5,515 bases of DNA, taken from the NCBI GenBank assembly GCA_938023895.1, contig CALJDH010000081.1, positions 1 to 5,515 on the forward strand. Reading direction: 5' to 3'. This stretch comes from an uncultured Aliiroseovarius sp. (GTDB lineage Bacteria; Pseudomonadota; Alphaproteobacteria; Rhodobacterales; Rhodobacteraceae). Shown here piece by piece: positions 1-5,270 of this stretch. Within the stretch, counting starts at the first letter, position 1. The number at the start of each line of letters is the position of its first letter. The position numbers were made by a program, and so were the translations under genes. The notes below the pieces were generated by a model. That model was not told where the DNA came from. It saw only the letters and a list, made by a program, of their open reading frames with translations, and did not search any database.

Positions 1-152
1 CGATCCGCTGCCCCGTGGACGGCATCAGCTTCCGCTCGCGCGGCGCAGGCGGTGTGAAGGTCTTCAACACCGGCAAAGGCGAAGAAGTCGTATCAGTCGC
101 GCGGATCGTCGAAAGCTCGGACGAGGACGAGGCGGGTAGCGACGACAGCTAA
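1..152 (+). CDS. gyrA: DNA gyrase subunit A, C-terminal end (partial)
   Basis: The last 49 codons of a gene that begins before the window are read in the frame starting at base 3, with TAA at 150-152. The peptide includes CPVDGISFRSRGAGGVKVF followed by NTGKGEEVVSVARI, the form of the final beta-pinwheel blade of alphaproteobacterial GyrA as I know it. It ends in a strongly acidic tail (SSDEDEAGSDDS), and acidic tails are common at GyrA C-termini. GyrA is the cutting and rejoining subunit of the A2B2 gyrase that introduces negative supercoils; the C-terminal domain wraps DNA. The active-site tyrosine lies outside the window. ParC is the main alternative, but the repeat wording and acidic tail favour GyrA. 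A good intrinsic terminator follows within about 20 nt. Confidence 0.85.
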   Translation, partial: IRCPVDGISFRSRGAGGVKVFNTGKGEEVVSVARIVESSDEDEAGSDDS

Positions 153-172
153 CCGTCCTTCTCAAACCATCG

Positions 173-208
173 AAAGCCCGCCGATCTTCTTGATCTGGCG
201 GGCTTTTT
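173..208 (+). terminator. Intrinsic terminator after gyrA
   Basis: AAAGCCCGCC (173-182) pairs exactly with GGCGGGCTTT (197-206). The sequence between the arms contains GATC twice, which can extend the stem partly. The 3' arm runs into a five-T tract (204-208). It starts 20 nt after the gyrA stop, so it very probably ends the gyrA transcript and separates it from the porin-like gene. Confidence 0.88.
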
Positions 209-324
209 CATATTTGAATGTGTCCACACCGCCACAGCTGCACTCCCAGATCGCGAGCCATTTCACCACCTATCGTATAGCCGCCAGAATCATTTCAATT
301 GGTACAGAAATTACGGAGATTAAT

Positions 325-1203
325 ATGAAAACGATTACCATTGCCCTCCCCGCATTGTTGCTGAGCGCTGCACCGCTTCTGGCCGAAACGAACTATATGT
401 TTGGCGCAATTAGCTATGACCGCTGGAGCGCTGACGGCGGTTCGATCAGCGAAACAAACGGCACGTTGGGATACGAAGGCACCAACGGCAAGCTGACCTA
501 TGGGCTGGATCTGGACGTTACGCGTATAAGTGGCGGTGGAAGTGTTAGCTTGATCCAAGGCACAATCTCGGCGGGTTACGCGTTCACACAGAACTTCACT
601 GTGCTTGGTAGCTATAGCCGAGCAGGCTTTACTGATGGCCCTTCCGACGATCTGGAAACCTTCCTGATTGGCGGTGAATACCGCATGAACGACTATACAT
701 TCGGTTTGGCGGCCTCGCGGTTCAACTTTGATGGTGGCAGCACTGATTTCGCGCAAGCCTTCGCCGAGTACAGCAAAGGTGAATACACGGCCTATGCCTC
801 GGTTGCGCGCGTATTGGATGAAGATGAAACGATCTTTGAGGTCGGGTTTGAACGTGAAACCGAACAATATGAGGTTTCGCTGGACTATATGCGTTTTGAT
901 GGGTTCAACAATGTCAGCCTGTCCGGCAAATACAACGTCCGTCCGAACATGCGTGTACTCGCTGGCGTGAACTGGCTGGATTTTGGTCCGGATGACGTCA
1001 CCCAATTTGAGCTGGGTGCCGGTTACATGGTTGCTCAGGACACTTGGTTCGATGTTTCGGTCGGTCGCCTTAACTTCGAAAGCGAAAACATCAACCAGAT
1101 CGGTCTGTCGCTGACCTTCGAGACAGGCAAACGTCGTCTGCGCACCACTGAACACGCCTTCCGTCCCTACGACATGTACGACGGTTTACCGCTGTTCTTC
1201 TAA
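325..1203 (+). CDS. Outer-membrane beta-barrel (porin-like) protein
   Basis: This is a 292-residue exported protein. The start is set at 325 because ACGGAG lies 6 nt upstream and a signal peptide follows at once: MKT, a hydrophobic stretch, then SAAPLLA with likely cleavage after Ala20. The same frame is open back to 190, but that part overlaps the gyrA terminator and is not signal-like. After cleavage I count about sixteen amphipathic segments with alternating hydrophobic residues, short turns and frequent aromatic ends (for example NYMFGAISYDRW and YEVSLDYMRF), closing with INQIGLSLTF. This suits a 16-strand porin-like barrel with short loops, at the small end for that class. I recognise the general style, not a named family, so substrate and pore function are unknown. 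A basic 24-residue tail follows the last strand, which is unusual. It is monocistronic by spacing. Confidence 0.72.
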   Translation: MKTITIALPALLLSAAPLLAETNYMFGAISYDRWSADGGSISETNGTLGYEGTNGKLTYGLDLDVTRISGGGSVSLIQGTISAGYAFTQNFTVLGSYSRAGFTDGPSDDLETFLIGGEYRMNDYTFGLAASRFNFDGGSTDFAQAFAEYSKGEYTAYASVARVLDEDETIFEVGFERETEQYEVSLDYMRFDGFNNVSLSGKYNVRPNMRVLAGVNWLDFGPDDVTQFELGAGYMVAQDTWFDVSVGRLNFESENINQIGLSLTFETGKRRLRTTEHAFRPYDMYDGLPLFF

Positions 1204-1210
1204 ACTGGTC

Positions 1211-1234
1211 GGCTTCGCGTAAGCCCGCCCTTTT
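1211..1234 (+). terminator. Possible weak terminator after the porin-like gene
   Basis: GGCTT (1211-1215) pairs with AAGCC (1221-1225) around a 5-nt loop. Five bases (CGCCC) separate it from TTTT at 1231-1234. The stem is short and the T-run is offset, so the call rests mainly on position 8 nt after the stop codon. Confidence 0.25.
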
Positions 1235-1263
1235 ACCCCGACAATCGGGACTTGCACACGAAC

Positions 1264-1301
1264 GCTCCTGCTGTCTTTCTTAATCGTCAGATAGCAGGAG
1301 C
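1264..1301 (+). promoter_or_regulatory. Hairpin that buries the VOC gene's ribosome binding site
   Basis: GCTCCTGCTGTCT (1264-1276) pairs with AGATAGCAGGAGC (1289-1301). This is a 13-bp stem with a single G-U pair (1273 with 1292), an unbroken 9-bp perfect part and a 12-nt loop. The 3' arm contains AGGAG (1296-1300), the ribosome binding site of the ATG at 1306. No T-run follows on either strand, so it is not an intrinsic terminator. As RNA it would be expected to hold the ribosome binding site closed. As DNA it could also be a two-half-site operator. The trigger, if any, is not visible. Confidence 0.6.
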
Positions 1302-1305
1302 ATAC

Positions 1306-1707
1306 ATGACCCACCCCATAAATCGCCTCGCCCTTATCACCTATTTGACCGATGACTATGACGCTGCCATCGCGTGGTTTCAGTCTGCGTTGGATTTTGT
1401 GTTGTTGGAAGATACGGACATGGGCGATGGCAAACGCTGGGTGCGCATGGCGCCTCACCATGCGGCAGAAACCGCGTTTCTGATCGCCAAGGCCATTGGA
1501 GATCAAGCCAACAGCATCGGGCATCAGGCGGGCGGCCGCGTCGGACATTTTCTGTTTACTGATGACTTCGACGGAATGTACGCACGAATGCAAAATTTCG
1601 GCGTGACCTTCCGAGAATCCCCTCGTATCGAGCCCTATGGAAAAGTGGTCGTGTTCGAGGATCTTCACGGAAATCCATGGGATCTGATGCAGCCAAACAA
1701 ACATTGA
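1306..1707 (+). CDS. VOC-superfamily (glyoxalase-fold) protein
   Basis: This 133-residue protein has the length and pattern of a single-chain vicinal oxygen chelate protein with two beta-alpha-beta-beta-beta repeats. The first repeat is INRLALITYLTDDYDAAIAWF; the second is HFLFTDDFDGMYARM followed by VVVFEDLHGNPWDLMQ. The closing F-D-x-x-G-N-x-W-D-L pattern is typical of the superfamily. The usual metal-binding His of the first strand is replaced (LALITYL), and the last acidic ligand would be Asp in WDL, so metal use and substrate cannot be told. I chose the ATG at 1306 because AGGAG lies 5 nt upstream and homologues, as I know them, begin with this M-x-H-P-I-x-R-L-A motif. A TTG at 1252 in the same frame is rejected. 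It is probably transcribed alone; its ribosome binding site is buried in a hairpin. Confidence 0.8.
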   Translation: MTHPINRLALITYLTDDYDAAIAWFQSALDFVLLEDTDMGDGKRWVRMAPHHAAETAFLIAKAIGDQANSIGHQAGGRVGHFLFTDDFDGMYARMQNFGVTFRESPRIEPYGKVVVFEDLHGNPWDLMQPNKH

Positions 1708-1787
1708 TTACTGCGCGGCCTATAGATGCAATTTTACGCCCAAAATCTGCTTAAACTTGTGCTTCACGCACAGTCTCGCCACATGAT

Positions 1788-1847
1788 TTCATACTTTCGC
1801 CTTAATTGCCCATATATTGTCTACAACCCTAACGCGCTCACTAGGAT
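1788..1847 (+). promoter_or_regulatory. Candidate sigma-70 promoter for the structured RNA
   Basis: TATATT (1813-1818) matches five of six -10 positions, with TTCATA (1788-1793) as a poor -35 at a 19-nt spacing. A second option is TTGTCT (1817-1822) with TAGGAT (1842-1847), also 19 nt apart, four of six at each box. Either would start an RNA at about 1825-1855 that would end at the terminator near 2050. Both spacings are long, so this is tentative. Confidence 0.25.
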
Positions 1848-1854
1848 CAAAGAA

Positions 1855-2051
1855 CAACTCAAAAATCGATCTGGGTTCGGCTGCCCAATTGCATTGCCGC
1901 AATATGGGAATGACCGATCAGCTCTGATAAAATTCCTTTCTGGTCCACCCCACCCCAAAGATCAGGAAGGACGTCCCCGATTACCGGGGCACGGGTGAAT
2001 TTTCCCTCACCCGGAAAAGCTCGCCATTCCCCATGGCGGGCTTTTCTTTTT
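1855..2051 (+). ncRNA. Candidate structured RNA (small RNA or trmFO leader)
   Basis: Four hairpins follow one another with linkers of only 1 to 4 nt. The first is CCTTTCTGGTC (1935-1945) with GATCAGGAAGG (1960-1970), 11 bp including two G-U pairs, around a C-rich 14-nt loop containing CACCCCACCCC. The second is CCCCG (1975-1979) with CGGGG (1985-1989). The third is CGGGTGA (1992-1998) with TCACCCG (2007-2013). The last is the terminator stem 2015-2045. Smaller stems lie upstream (TGGG/CCCA at 1872-1887, ATTG/CAAT at 1893-1903) and an alternative GGAAT/ATTCC pair (1907-1936) would compete with the first hairpin. I do not recognise the sequence as 6S, SRP, tmRNA, RNase P or a riboswitch that I know. 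The 5' end is a guess from the promoter candidates; the 3' end is the terminator. Confidence 0.45.
2015..2051 (+). terminator. Strong intrinsic terminator upstream of trmFO
   Basis: AAAAGCTCGCCAT (2015-2027) pairs with ATGGCGGGCTTTT (2033-2045), a 13-bp stem with one U-G pair and a 5-nt loop. It is followed by TTTTCTTTTT (2042-2051). It is the clearest rightward terminator in the window apart from the one after gyrA. No coding gene lies directly upstream, and trmFO starts 25 nt downstream. It therefore ends either a non-coding RNA or an attenuated leader. Confidence 0.85.
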
Positions 2052-2058
2052 CCAAATG

Positions 2059-2078
2059 ATGCCCTATCTGCGGGGCAT
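2059..2078 (+). promoter_or_regulatory. Hairpin over the trmFO start codon
   Basis: ATGCCC (2059-2064) pairs with GGGCAT (2073-2078), and a U-G pair (2065 with 2072) can extend it to 7 bp. The 3' arm contains the first two bases of the ATG at 2077 and the only G-run upstream of it. That G-run ends 1 nt before the ATG, too close for a normal ribosome binding site. If transcription started at the ATG, the hairpin would not form, and TATCTG (2065-2070) is a weak -10 candidate placed for such a leaderless start. Confidence 0.35.
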
Positions 2079-3423
2079 GACAGACAAGACTTTGCATATC
2101 GTTGGCGGCGGAATGGCCGGATCGGAAGCGGCCTGGCAAGCCTCGCATATGGGGGTGGACGTGGTGTTGCATGAAATGCGCCCACAGATCGAAACCTTCG
2201 CCCACCAAACCGGCGACTTCGCCGAGATGGTGTGCTCGAATTCATTCCGCTCGGACGATGACGAACAGAACGCCGTCGGGCTGTTGCATTGGGAAATGCG
2301 GCAGGCAGATGGGTTGATCATGACCACCGCCGACCAACACCGCCTGCCCGCCGGCGGCGCACTTGCCGTGGACCGTGATGCGTTCAGCGCCGCTGTCACC
2401 GAAAAGCTGCGCGCCCGCGATAATATCCGTGTGGAATATGGCGAGGTCTCCGACCTTCCGACCGACGGTAACTGGATCTTTGCCACCGGACCGCTGACCT
2501 CGCCAGCCTTAGGCGAAGCGATTGCCACCGAAACTGGGGCCGAGCGGTTGGCCTTCTTCGACGCCATCGCCCCCATTGTCTATGCCGACACGATCAATAT
2601 GGACGTGGCCTGGGCCCAGTCCCGCTATGACAAGGGCGAGACCGAAGAAGAGCGCAAGGCATATCTGAACTGCCCGATGACCAAGGACCAGTACGAAGCC
2701 TTCATCGACGCGCTTCTGGCCGCCGATAAGACTGAGTTCCACGAGGGCGAAACGGCCACCTATTTCGACGGCTGCCTGCCGATCGAGGTCATGGCCGAAC
2801 GCGGTCGTGAAACCCTGCGCTTTGGCCCGATGAAACCTGTCGGTCTGACCAACGCACACGACCCCGAAAGCAAGCCCTATGCCGTCGTGCAACTGCGCCG
2901 CGACAACGCGCTTGGGACGCTGTTCAATATTGTCGGGTTCCAAACCAAGATGAAATACGGCGCGCAAGCTGAGGTGTTCAAGACGATCCCCGGCCTCGAG
3001 GACGCTAGTTTCGCGCGTCTGGGCGGCATCCACCGCAATACGTTCATGAACTCGCCCACCCTGTTGGACGACCAGATGCGCCTGAAATCCCGCCCGAACC
3101 TGCGCTTTGCAGGTCAAGTGACTGGGGTCGAGGGATATGTGGAAAGCGCCGCTATGGGGTTGCTGGCCGGACGTCTGGCAGCTGCCGAGATCCTGGGCCT
3201 CGACCTGCCCACGGTGCCGCAAGACACCGCGATGGGTGCCCTGATCCACCACATCACAGGCGGGGCCGAAGCGAAGACCTTCCAGCCGATGAACGTGAAC
3301 TTCGGCCTCTTCCGCCCTGTCGACGGTCTGAAAGGTGGACGGCGCGGGCGCAAGGACCGCTACAAAGCCTATACGGATCGCGCTAAGACCGAATGGTCTG
3401 ATTGGCTGTGCAACTTCAACTAA
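2077..3423 (+). CDS. trmFO: tRNA (uracil-54) methyltransferase TrmFO, folate- and FAD-dependent
   Basis: This 448-residue protein is full length for the family (about 435-470). TrmFO makes m5U54 in the tRNA T-loop using 5,10-methylenetetrahydrofolate and FAD; it is cytosolic. The N-terminus carries the FAD-binding Rossmann motif, [14 protein letters not shown] (residues 8-21). [11 protein letters not shown] (51-61) and [15 protein letters not shown] carry the conserved cysteines Cys53 and Cys233, which match the two catalytically important cysteines of studied TrmFO proteins. [20 protein letters not shown] and [18 protein letters not shown] in the C-terminal half are family signatures. I chose the ATG at 2077 because the family begins just before the Rossmann motif. 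An in-frame ATG at 2056 has no ribosome binding site and would add seven atypical residues. Neither start has a convincing ribosome binding site. It is cotranscribed with gluQRS by spacing; a strong terminator sits 25 nt upstream. Confidence 0.96.
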   Translation: MTDKTLHIVGGGMAGSEAAWQASHMGVDVVLHEMRPQIETFAHQTGDFAEMVCSNSFRSDDDEQNAVGLLHWEMRQADGLIMTTADQHRLPAGGALAVDRDAFSAAVTEKLRARDNIRVEYGEVSDLPTDGNWIFATGPLTSPALGEAIATETGAERLAFFDAIAPIVYADTINMDVAWAQSRYDKGETEEERKAYLNCPMTKDQYEAFIDALLAADKTEFHEGETATYFDGCLPIEVMAERGRETLRFGPMKPVGLTNAHDPESKPYAVVQLRRDNALGTLFNIVGFQTKMKYGAQAEVFKTIPGLEDASFARLGGIHRNTFMNSPTLLDDQMRLKSRPNLRFAGQVTGVEGYVESAAMGLLAGRLAAAEILGLDLPTVPQDTAMGALIHHITGGAEAKTFQPMNVNFGLFRPVDGLKGGRRGRKDRYKAYTDRAKTEWSDWLCNFN

Positions 3424-3436
3424 GGACTGCGCGCAA

Positions 3437-4300
3437 ATGACTGATTTCATAACCAGATTTGCGCCCAGCCCTACCGGCCCCTTGCATCTCGGCCACGCCT
3501 ATTCTGCCCTTTTTGCGCATGACATGGCGCGCGCTGCGGGTGGTAAATTTCTGCTGCGGATCGAAGATATCGACTCCACGCGTTCGCGACCTAAATGGGA
3601 AGAGCAAATCTATGACGACCTAGCCTGGCTTGGCATCTCGTGGGACGAGGCCCCCATGCGACAGTCAGACCGGCTTCCAGAATACAAACTGGCTCTACAC
3701 AATCTCTGGAACCGTGGCATGCTGTTCCCATGCACCTGCAGACGTCGCGACATCGCCGCTGCCGCCGGTGCACCGCAAGAAGGCGCGGAACCCGCTTTCG
3801 GTCCAGATGGGCTCATCTATCCAGGCACCTGTCGCGAGAAAACCGACCGTCGTTCGAATTTTCCAGAACACGAAGCCCTTCGCTTGGACATGCAGGACAC
3901 GCTCAGCGCTGCAAACCAATCAGAGTTCTGCTACTCCGAGCTATCTTCAGAGCAAGACAAAACCCTCTGCACACCCGCCAGCGACATGGTGGATGATGTC
4001 GGAGACATCGTCCTGTCCCGCCGGGACTTCCTCGGCTCCTACCATCTCTCCGTCGTTCTGGACGATGCTGCGCAAGGCATCACCCATGTGGTGCGCGGCA
4101 AAGACATCCAGCCCGCCACGCATATCCATGTCCTGCTGCAAACCCTCTTGGGCCTGCCTACCCCTACCTATCACCACCACCGCCTAATCCGCGATGAGAC
4201 CGGAAAACGTCTCGCCAAACGGGACGACGCCCGCGCCATCGCTACCTATCGCGCCGAGGGCAAAACTCCCGAGGACATCCGACGAATGGTCGGACTGTAA
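3437..4300 (+). CDS. gluQRS: Glutamyl-queuosine tRNA(Asp) synthetase
   Basis: This 287-residue protein resembles the catalytic half of glutamyl-tRNA synthetase and lacks the anticodon-binding domain, as GluQRS does (about 280-310 residues). The family activates glutamate and attaches it to queuosine at position 34 of tRNA-Asp. Visible motifs are FAPSPTGPLHLGH (8-20, the HIGH box as HLGH), LLRIEDIDSTR (39-49), a zinc site made of Cys99, Cys101, Tyr128 and Cys132, and KRLAKRD (257-263, the KMSKS-like loop). VVRGKDIQPATHIHVLLQ is also typical. AAGGA (3422-3426) overlaps the trmFO stop and lies 10 nt before the ATG at 3437. The open frame extends back to 3335, inside trmFO, but homology starts with the TRFAPSPTG block. 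The 13-nt gap to trmFO implies one transcript for two tRNA-modifying enzymes. Confidence 0.95.
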   Translation: MTDFITRFAPSPTGPLHLGHAYSALFAHDMARAAGGKFLLRIEDIDSTRSRPKWEEQIYDDLAWLGISWDEAPMRQSDRLPEYKLALHNLWNRGMLFPCTCRRRDIAAAAGAPQEGAEPAFGPDGLIYPGTCREKTDRRSNFPEHEALRLDMQDTLSAANQSEFCYSELSSEQDKTLCTPASDMVDDVGDIVLSRRDFLGSYHLSVVLDDAAQGITHVVRGKDIQPATHIHVLLQTLLGLPTPTYHHHRLIRDETGKRLAKRDDARAIATYRAEGKTPEDIRRMVGL

Positions 4301-4335
4301 GCCCCTCTTTTTCTTGTCAGAATTATCCTGTGGGT

Positions 4336-4356
4336 CCGGGGGGGCAAAACCCCCGG
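4336..4356. terminator. Hairpin between convergent gluQRS and hisI
   Basis: CCGGGGG (4336-4342) pairs with CCCCCGG (4350-4356) around a 7-nt loop. It sits 35 nt after the gluQRS stop and 6 nt past the hisI stop on the other strand. Neither strand shows a T-run next to the stem, so it is not a standard intrinsic terminator. It may still slow or protect both 3' ends. The seven-G run can slide against five Cs. Confidence 0.4.
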
Positions 4357-4362
4357 CTTGGA

Positions 4363-4722
4363 TCACGGCATCGGCGCCATCAACTCAACCTCTTCCCCAT
4401 TCCGCACGGCCGTATAGAAACACGTCCGACGGTTGGTGTGGCAAGCAGCCCCTGTCTGACGGATCAGCACCAGGAGACAATCCTTGTCACAGTCAAACCG
4501 GAAATCCACCAGTTCCTGCACGTGGCCCGAAGTCTCGCCCTTGATCCAGAATGACTGACGCGAGCGCGACCAATAGGTAACGCGACGTGTTTCCAGCGTC
4601 TTTTCCACTGCCTCAAGGTTCATCCACGCCATCATCAAAACCTCTCCGGTTTCGTTATCCTGTGCGATGGCCGGGATCAGGCCCTTATCGTCAAACTTCA
4701 ACTGGCGCGCATCAAATGTCAT
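4363..4722 (-). CDS. hisI: Phosphoribosyl-AMP cyclohydrolase (histidine biosynthesis)
   Basis: This 119-residue single-domain HisI catalyses ring opening of phosphoribosyl-AMP, the third step of histidine synthesis, in the cytosol. Landmarks are VLMMAWMN (28-35), TYWSRSRQSFWIKGETSGHVQ (49-69), and FDCDKDCLLV with the metal-binding D-x-D-x-D (Asp77, Asp79, Asp81). The cysteines Cys78, Cys94 and Cys101 sit in FDCD, GAACHT and TCF and would be the zinc ligands. Most homologues read SGN or SGH before Q here, so the block looks intact. There is no HisE (pyrophosphohydrolase) domain, unlike the enterobacterial HisIE fusion. AAGGA (4729-4733 on the complement) lies 6 nt before the chosen ATG at 4722. 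The frame stays open to 4815, but that would overlap the divergent gene. No other his gene is in view. Confidence 0.95.
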   Translation of the reverse strand: MTFDARQLKFDDKGLIPAIAQDNETGEVLMMAWMNLEAVEKTLETRRVTYWSRSRQSFWIKGETSGHVQELVDFRFDCDKDCLLVLIRQTGAACHTNRRTCFYTAVRNGEEVELMAPMP

Positions 4723-4792
4723 GGCCTGTCCTTTTCTTTCCGGTACTGCGCTTCTATGTAGATCGGATGAACGCGCGACGAAAGGCCCGGAC
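4723..4792. promoter_or_regulatory. Shared divergent promoter region, hisI / scaffold gene
   Basis: All 5' signals for both genes must fit in these 70 nt unless they start further inside the neighbour. AAAGG (4781-4785) serves the rightward gene and AAGGA on the complement of 4729-4733 serves hisI. TATGTA (4755-4760) is a modest rightward -10, with only TTTTCT (4732-4737) as a very poor -35. Its complement TACATA could be a leftward -10. The two promoters would then overlap and exclude each other. Confidence 0.35.
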
Positions 4793-5236
4793 ATGAGCGA
4801 TACTGATCTGATCAAGCTTTATTCCAAGCAGATCCTGTCCTTGGCGGCCTCCATCCCGCACCAATCCCCGCTGGATGCCCCTCAGGGCGAAGCAAAAGTG
4901 CGCTCGCCCTTATGCGGATCGACGGTGACCGCTGGGCTGACGCTCGACGGTGAGCGTATCGCTGACTACGCGCAGAACGTTAAAGCCTGCGCTCTGGGCC
5001 AAGCTTCGGCGTCGATCCTTGGCAAAGTGATTATTGGCTTGGATCGCCCATCCTTGGAACGTGGTCGTACCGAGCTGACCACCATGTTGAAAGACGCAGG
5101 CCCCGTCCCATCGGCCCCCTTTGATGGCTACGAAGTGCTGCAGCCTGCGCGTGAATTCAAGAACCGCCACGCCTCGATCCTTCTGGCCTTCAATGCGGCC
5201 ATCGAAGCGATCGACGACGCCAAAGCCAACGCATAA
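4793..5236 (+). CDS. IscU/NifU-N-like iron-sulfur scaffold protein
   Basis: This 147-residue protein matches the short IscU/NifU-like homologue common in Rhodobacterales. Conserved blocks are VRSPLCGSTV (Cys41) and NVKACALGQASASILG (Cys66), corresponding to the first two cluster-binding cysteines of IscU. The Asp that normally follows the first cysteine by two residues is Ser43. The third cysteine is absent: the matching block reads NRHASILLAF with Ala127. A normal IscU role in holding a [2Fe-2S] cluster is therefore doubtful, though the fold seems kept. As I recall the family, this loss is shared by relatives and is not a local mutation. AAAGG (4781-4785) lies 7 nt before the ATG at 4793, which decides the start over the open frame from 4667. 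It is divergent from hisI; no other Fe-S gene is in view. Confidence 0.8.
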   Translation: MSDTDLIKLYSKQILSLAASIPHQSPLDAPQGEAKVRSPLCGSTVTAGLTLDGERIADYAQNVKACALGQASASILGKVIIGLDRPSLERGRTELTTMLKDAGPVPSAPFDGYEVLQPAREFKNRHASILLAFNAAIEAIDDAKANA

Positions 5237-5270
5237 AAAAACCGCCGCGCTCCTGGCAGGGAGGCGGCGG
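5235..5270 (-). terminator. Leftward intrinsic terminator overlapping the scaffold gene stop
   Basis: CCGCCGC (5242-5248) pairs with GCGGCGG (5264-5270), and CTCC (5250-5253) with GGAG (5260-5263), giving 11 bp with one bulged G and a 6-nt loop. Seven As (5235-5241) precede the stem on the plus strand, so on the minus strand the stem is followed by seven Ts. No T-run follows on the plus strand. It thus ends leftward transcription, and its U-tract uses the last two bases of the plus-strand stop codon. Confidence 0.85.

Larger units (their letters stand above)
1708..2076. other. Gene-free intergenic region with a structured right half
   Basis: This gap of about 370 nt holds no credible coding sequence. 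The left part (about 1708-1870) is AT-rich, promoter-like and unstructured to the eye. From about 1872 to 2078 it is crowded with inverted repeats. A 90-codon open frame at 1726-1998 has no ribosome binding site, no recognisable domain and runs into the hairpins, so I do not call it. Confidence 0.7.

Noticed and set aside
190..324. Upstream extension of the porin-like protein in the same open frame
   Set aside because: It starts inside the gyrA terminator and would place a signal peptide in the middle of the protein.
295..1155. Long minus-strand open frame opposite the porin-like gene
   Set aside because: Antisense shadow: no ribosome binding site, no family features, while the plus strand has a signal peptide and strand pattern.
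1237..1249. Small hairpin CCCGA/TCGGG before the VOC gene
   Set aside because: Five pairs, 3-nt loop, no T-run after it on either strand; likely chance, although it could stack beside the larger hairpin.
1252..1305. TTG-initiated N-terminal extension of the VOC protein
   Set aside because: It would code through the hairpin with residues unlike the family, and the ATG at 1306 has a proper AGGAG and the expected first residues.
1726..1998. A 90-codon plus-strand open frame in the intergenic gap
   Set aside because: No ribosome binding site, no domain, AT-rich and then hairpin-rich composition, and an ending inside the structured RNA candidate.
2056..2076. Earlier ATG for trmFO
   Set aside because: It adds seven residues not typical of the family and follows the terminator T-tract with no ribosome binding site.
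2509..3450. A 313-codon minus-strand open frame opposite trmFO
   Set aside because: Antisense shadow of a confidently identified gene in GC-rich DNA; its translation shows no coherent domain.
4278..4312. Inverted repeat TCCGAC/GTCGGA at the end of gluQRS followed by a T-run, as a terminator
   Set aside because: The 6-bp stem lies inside the coding region and 13 nt separate it from the T-run, too far for intrinsic termination.
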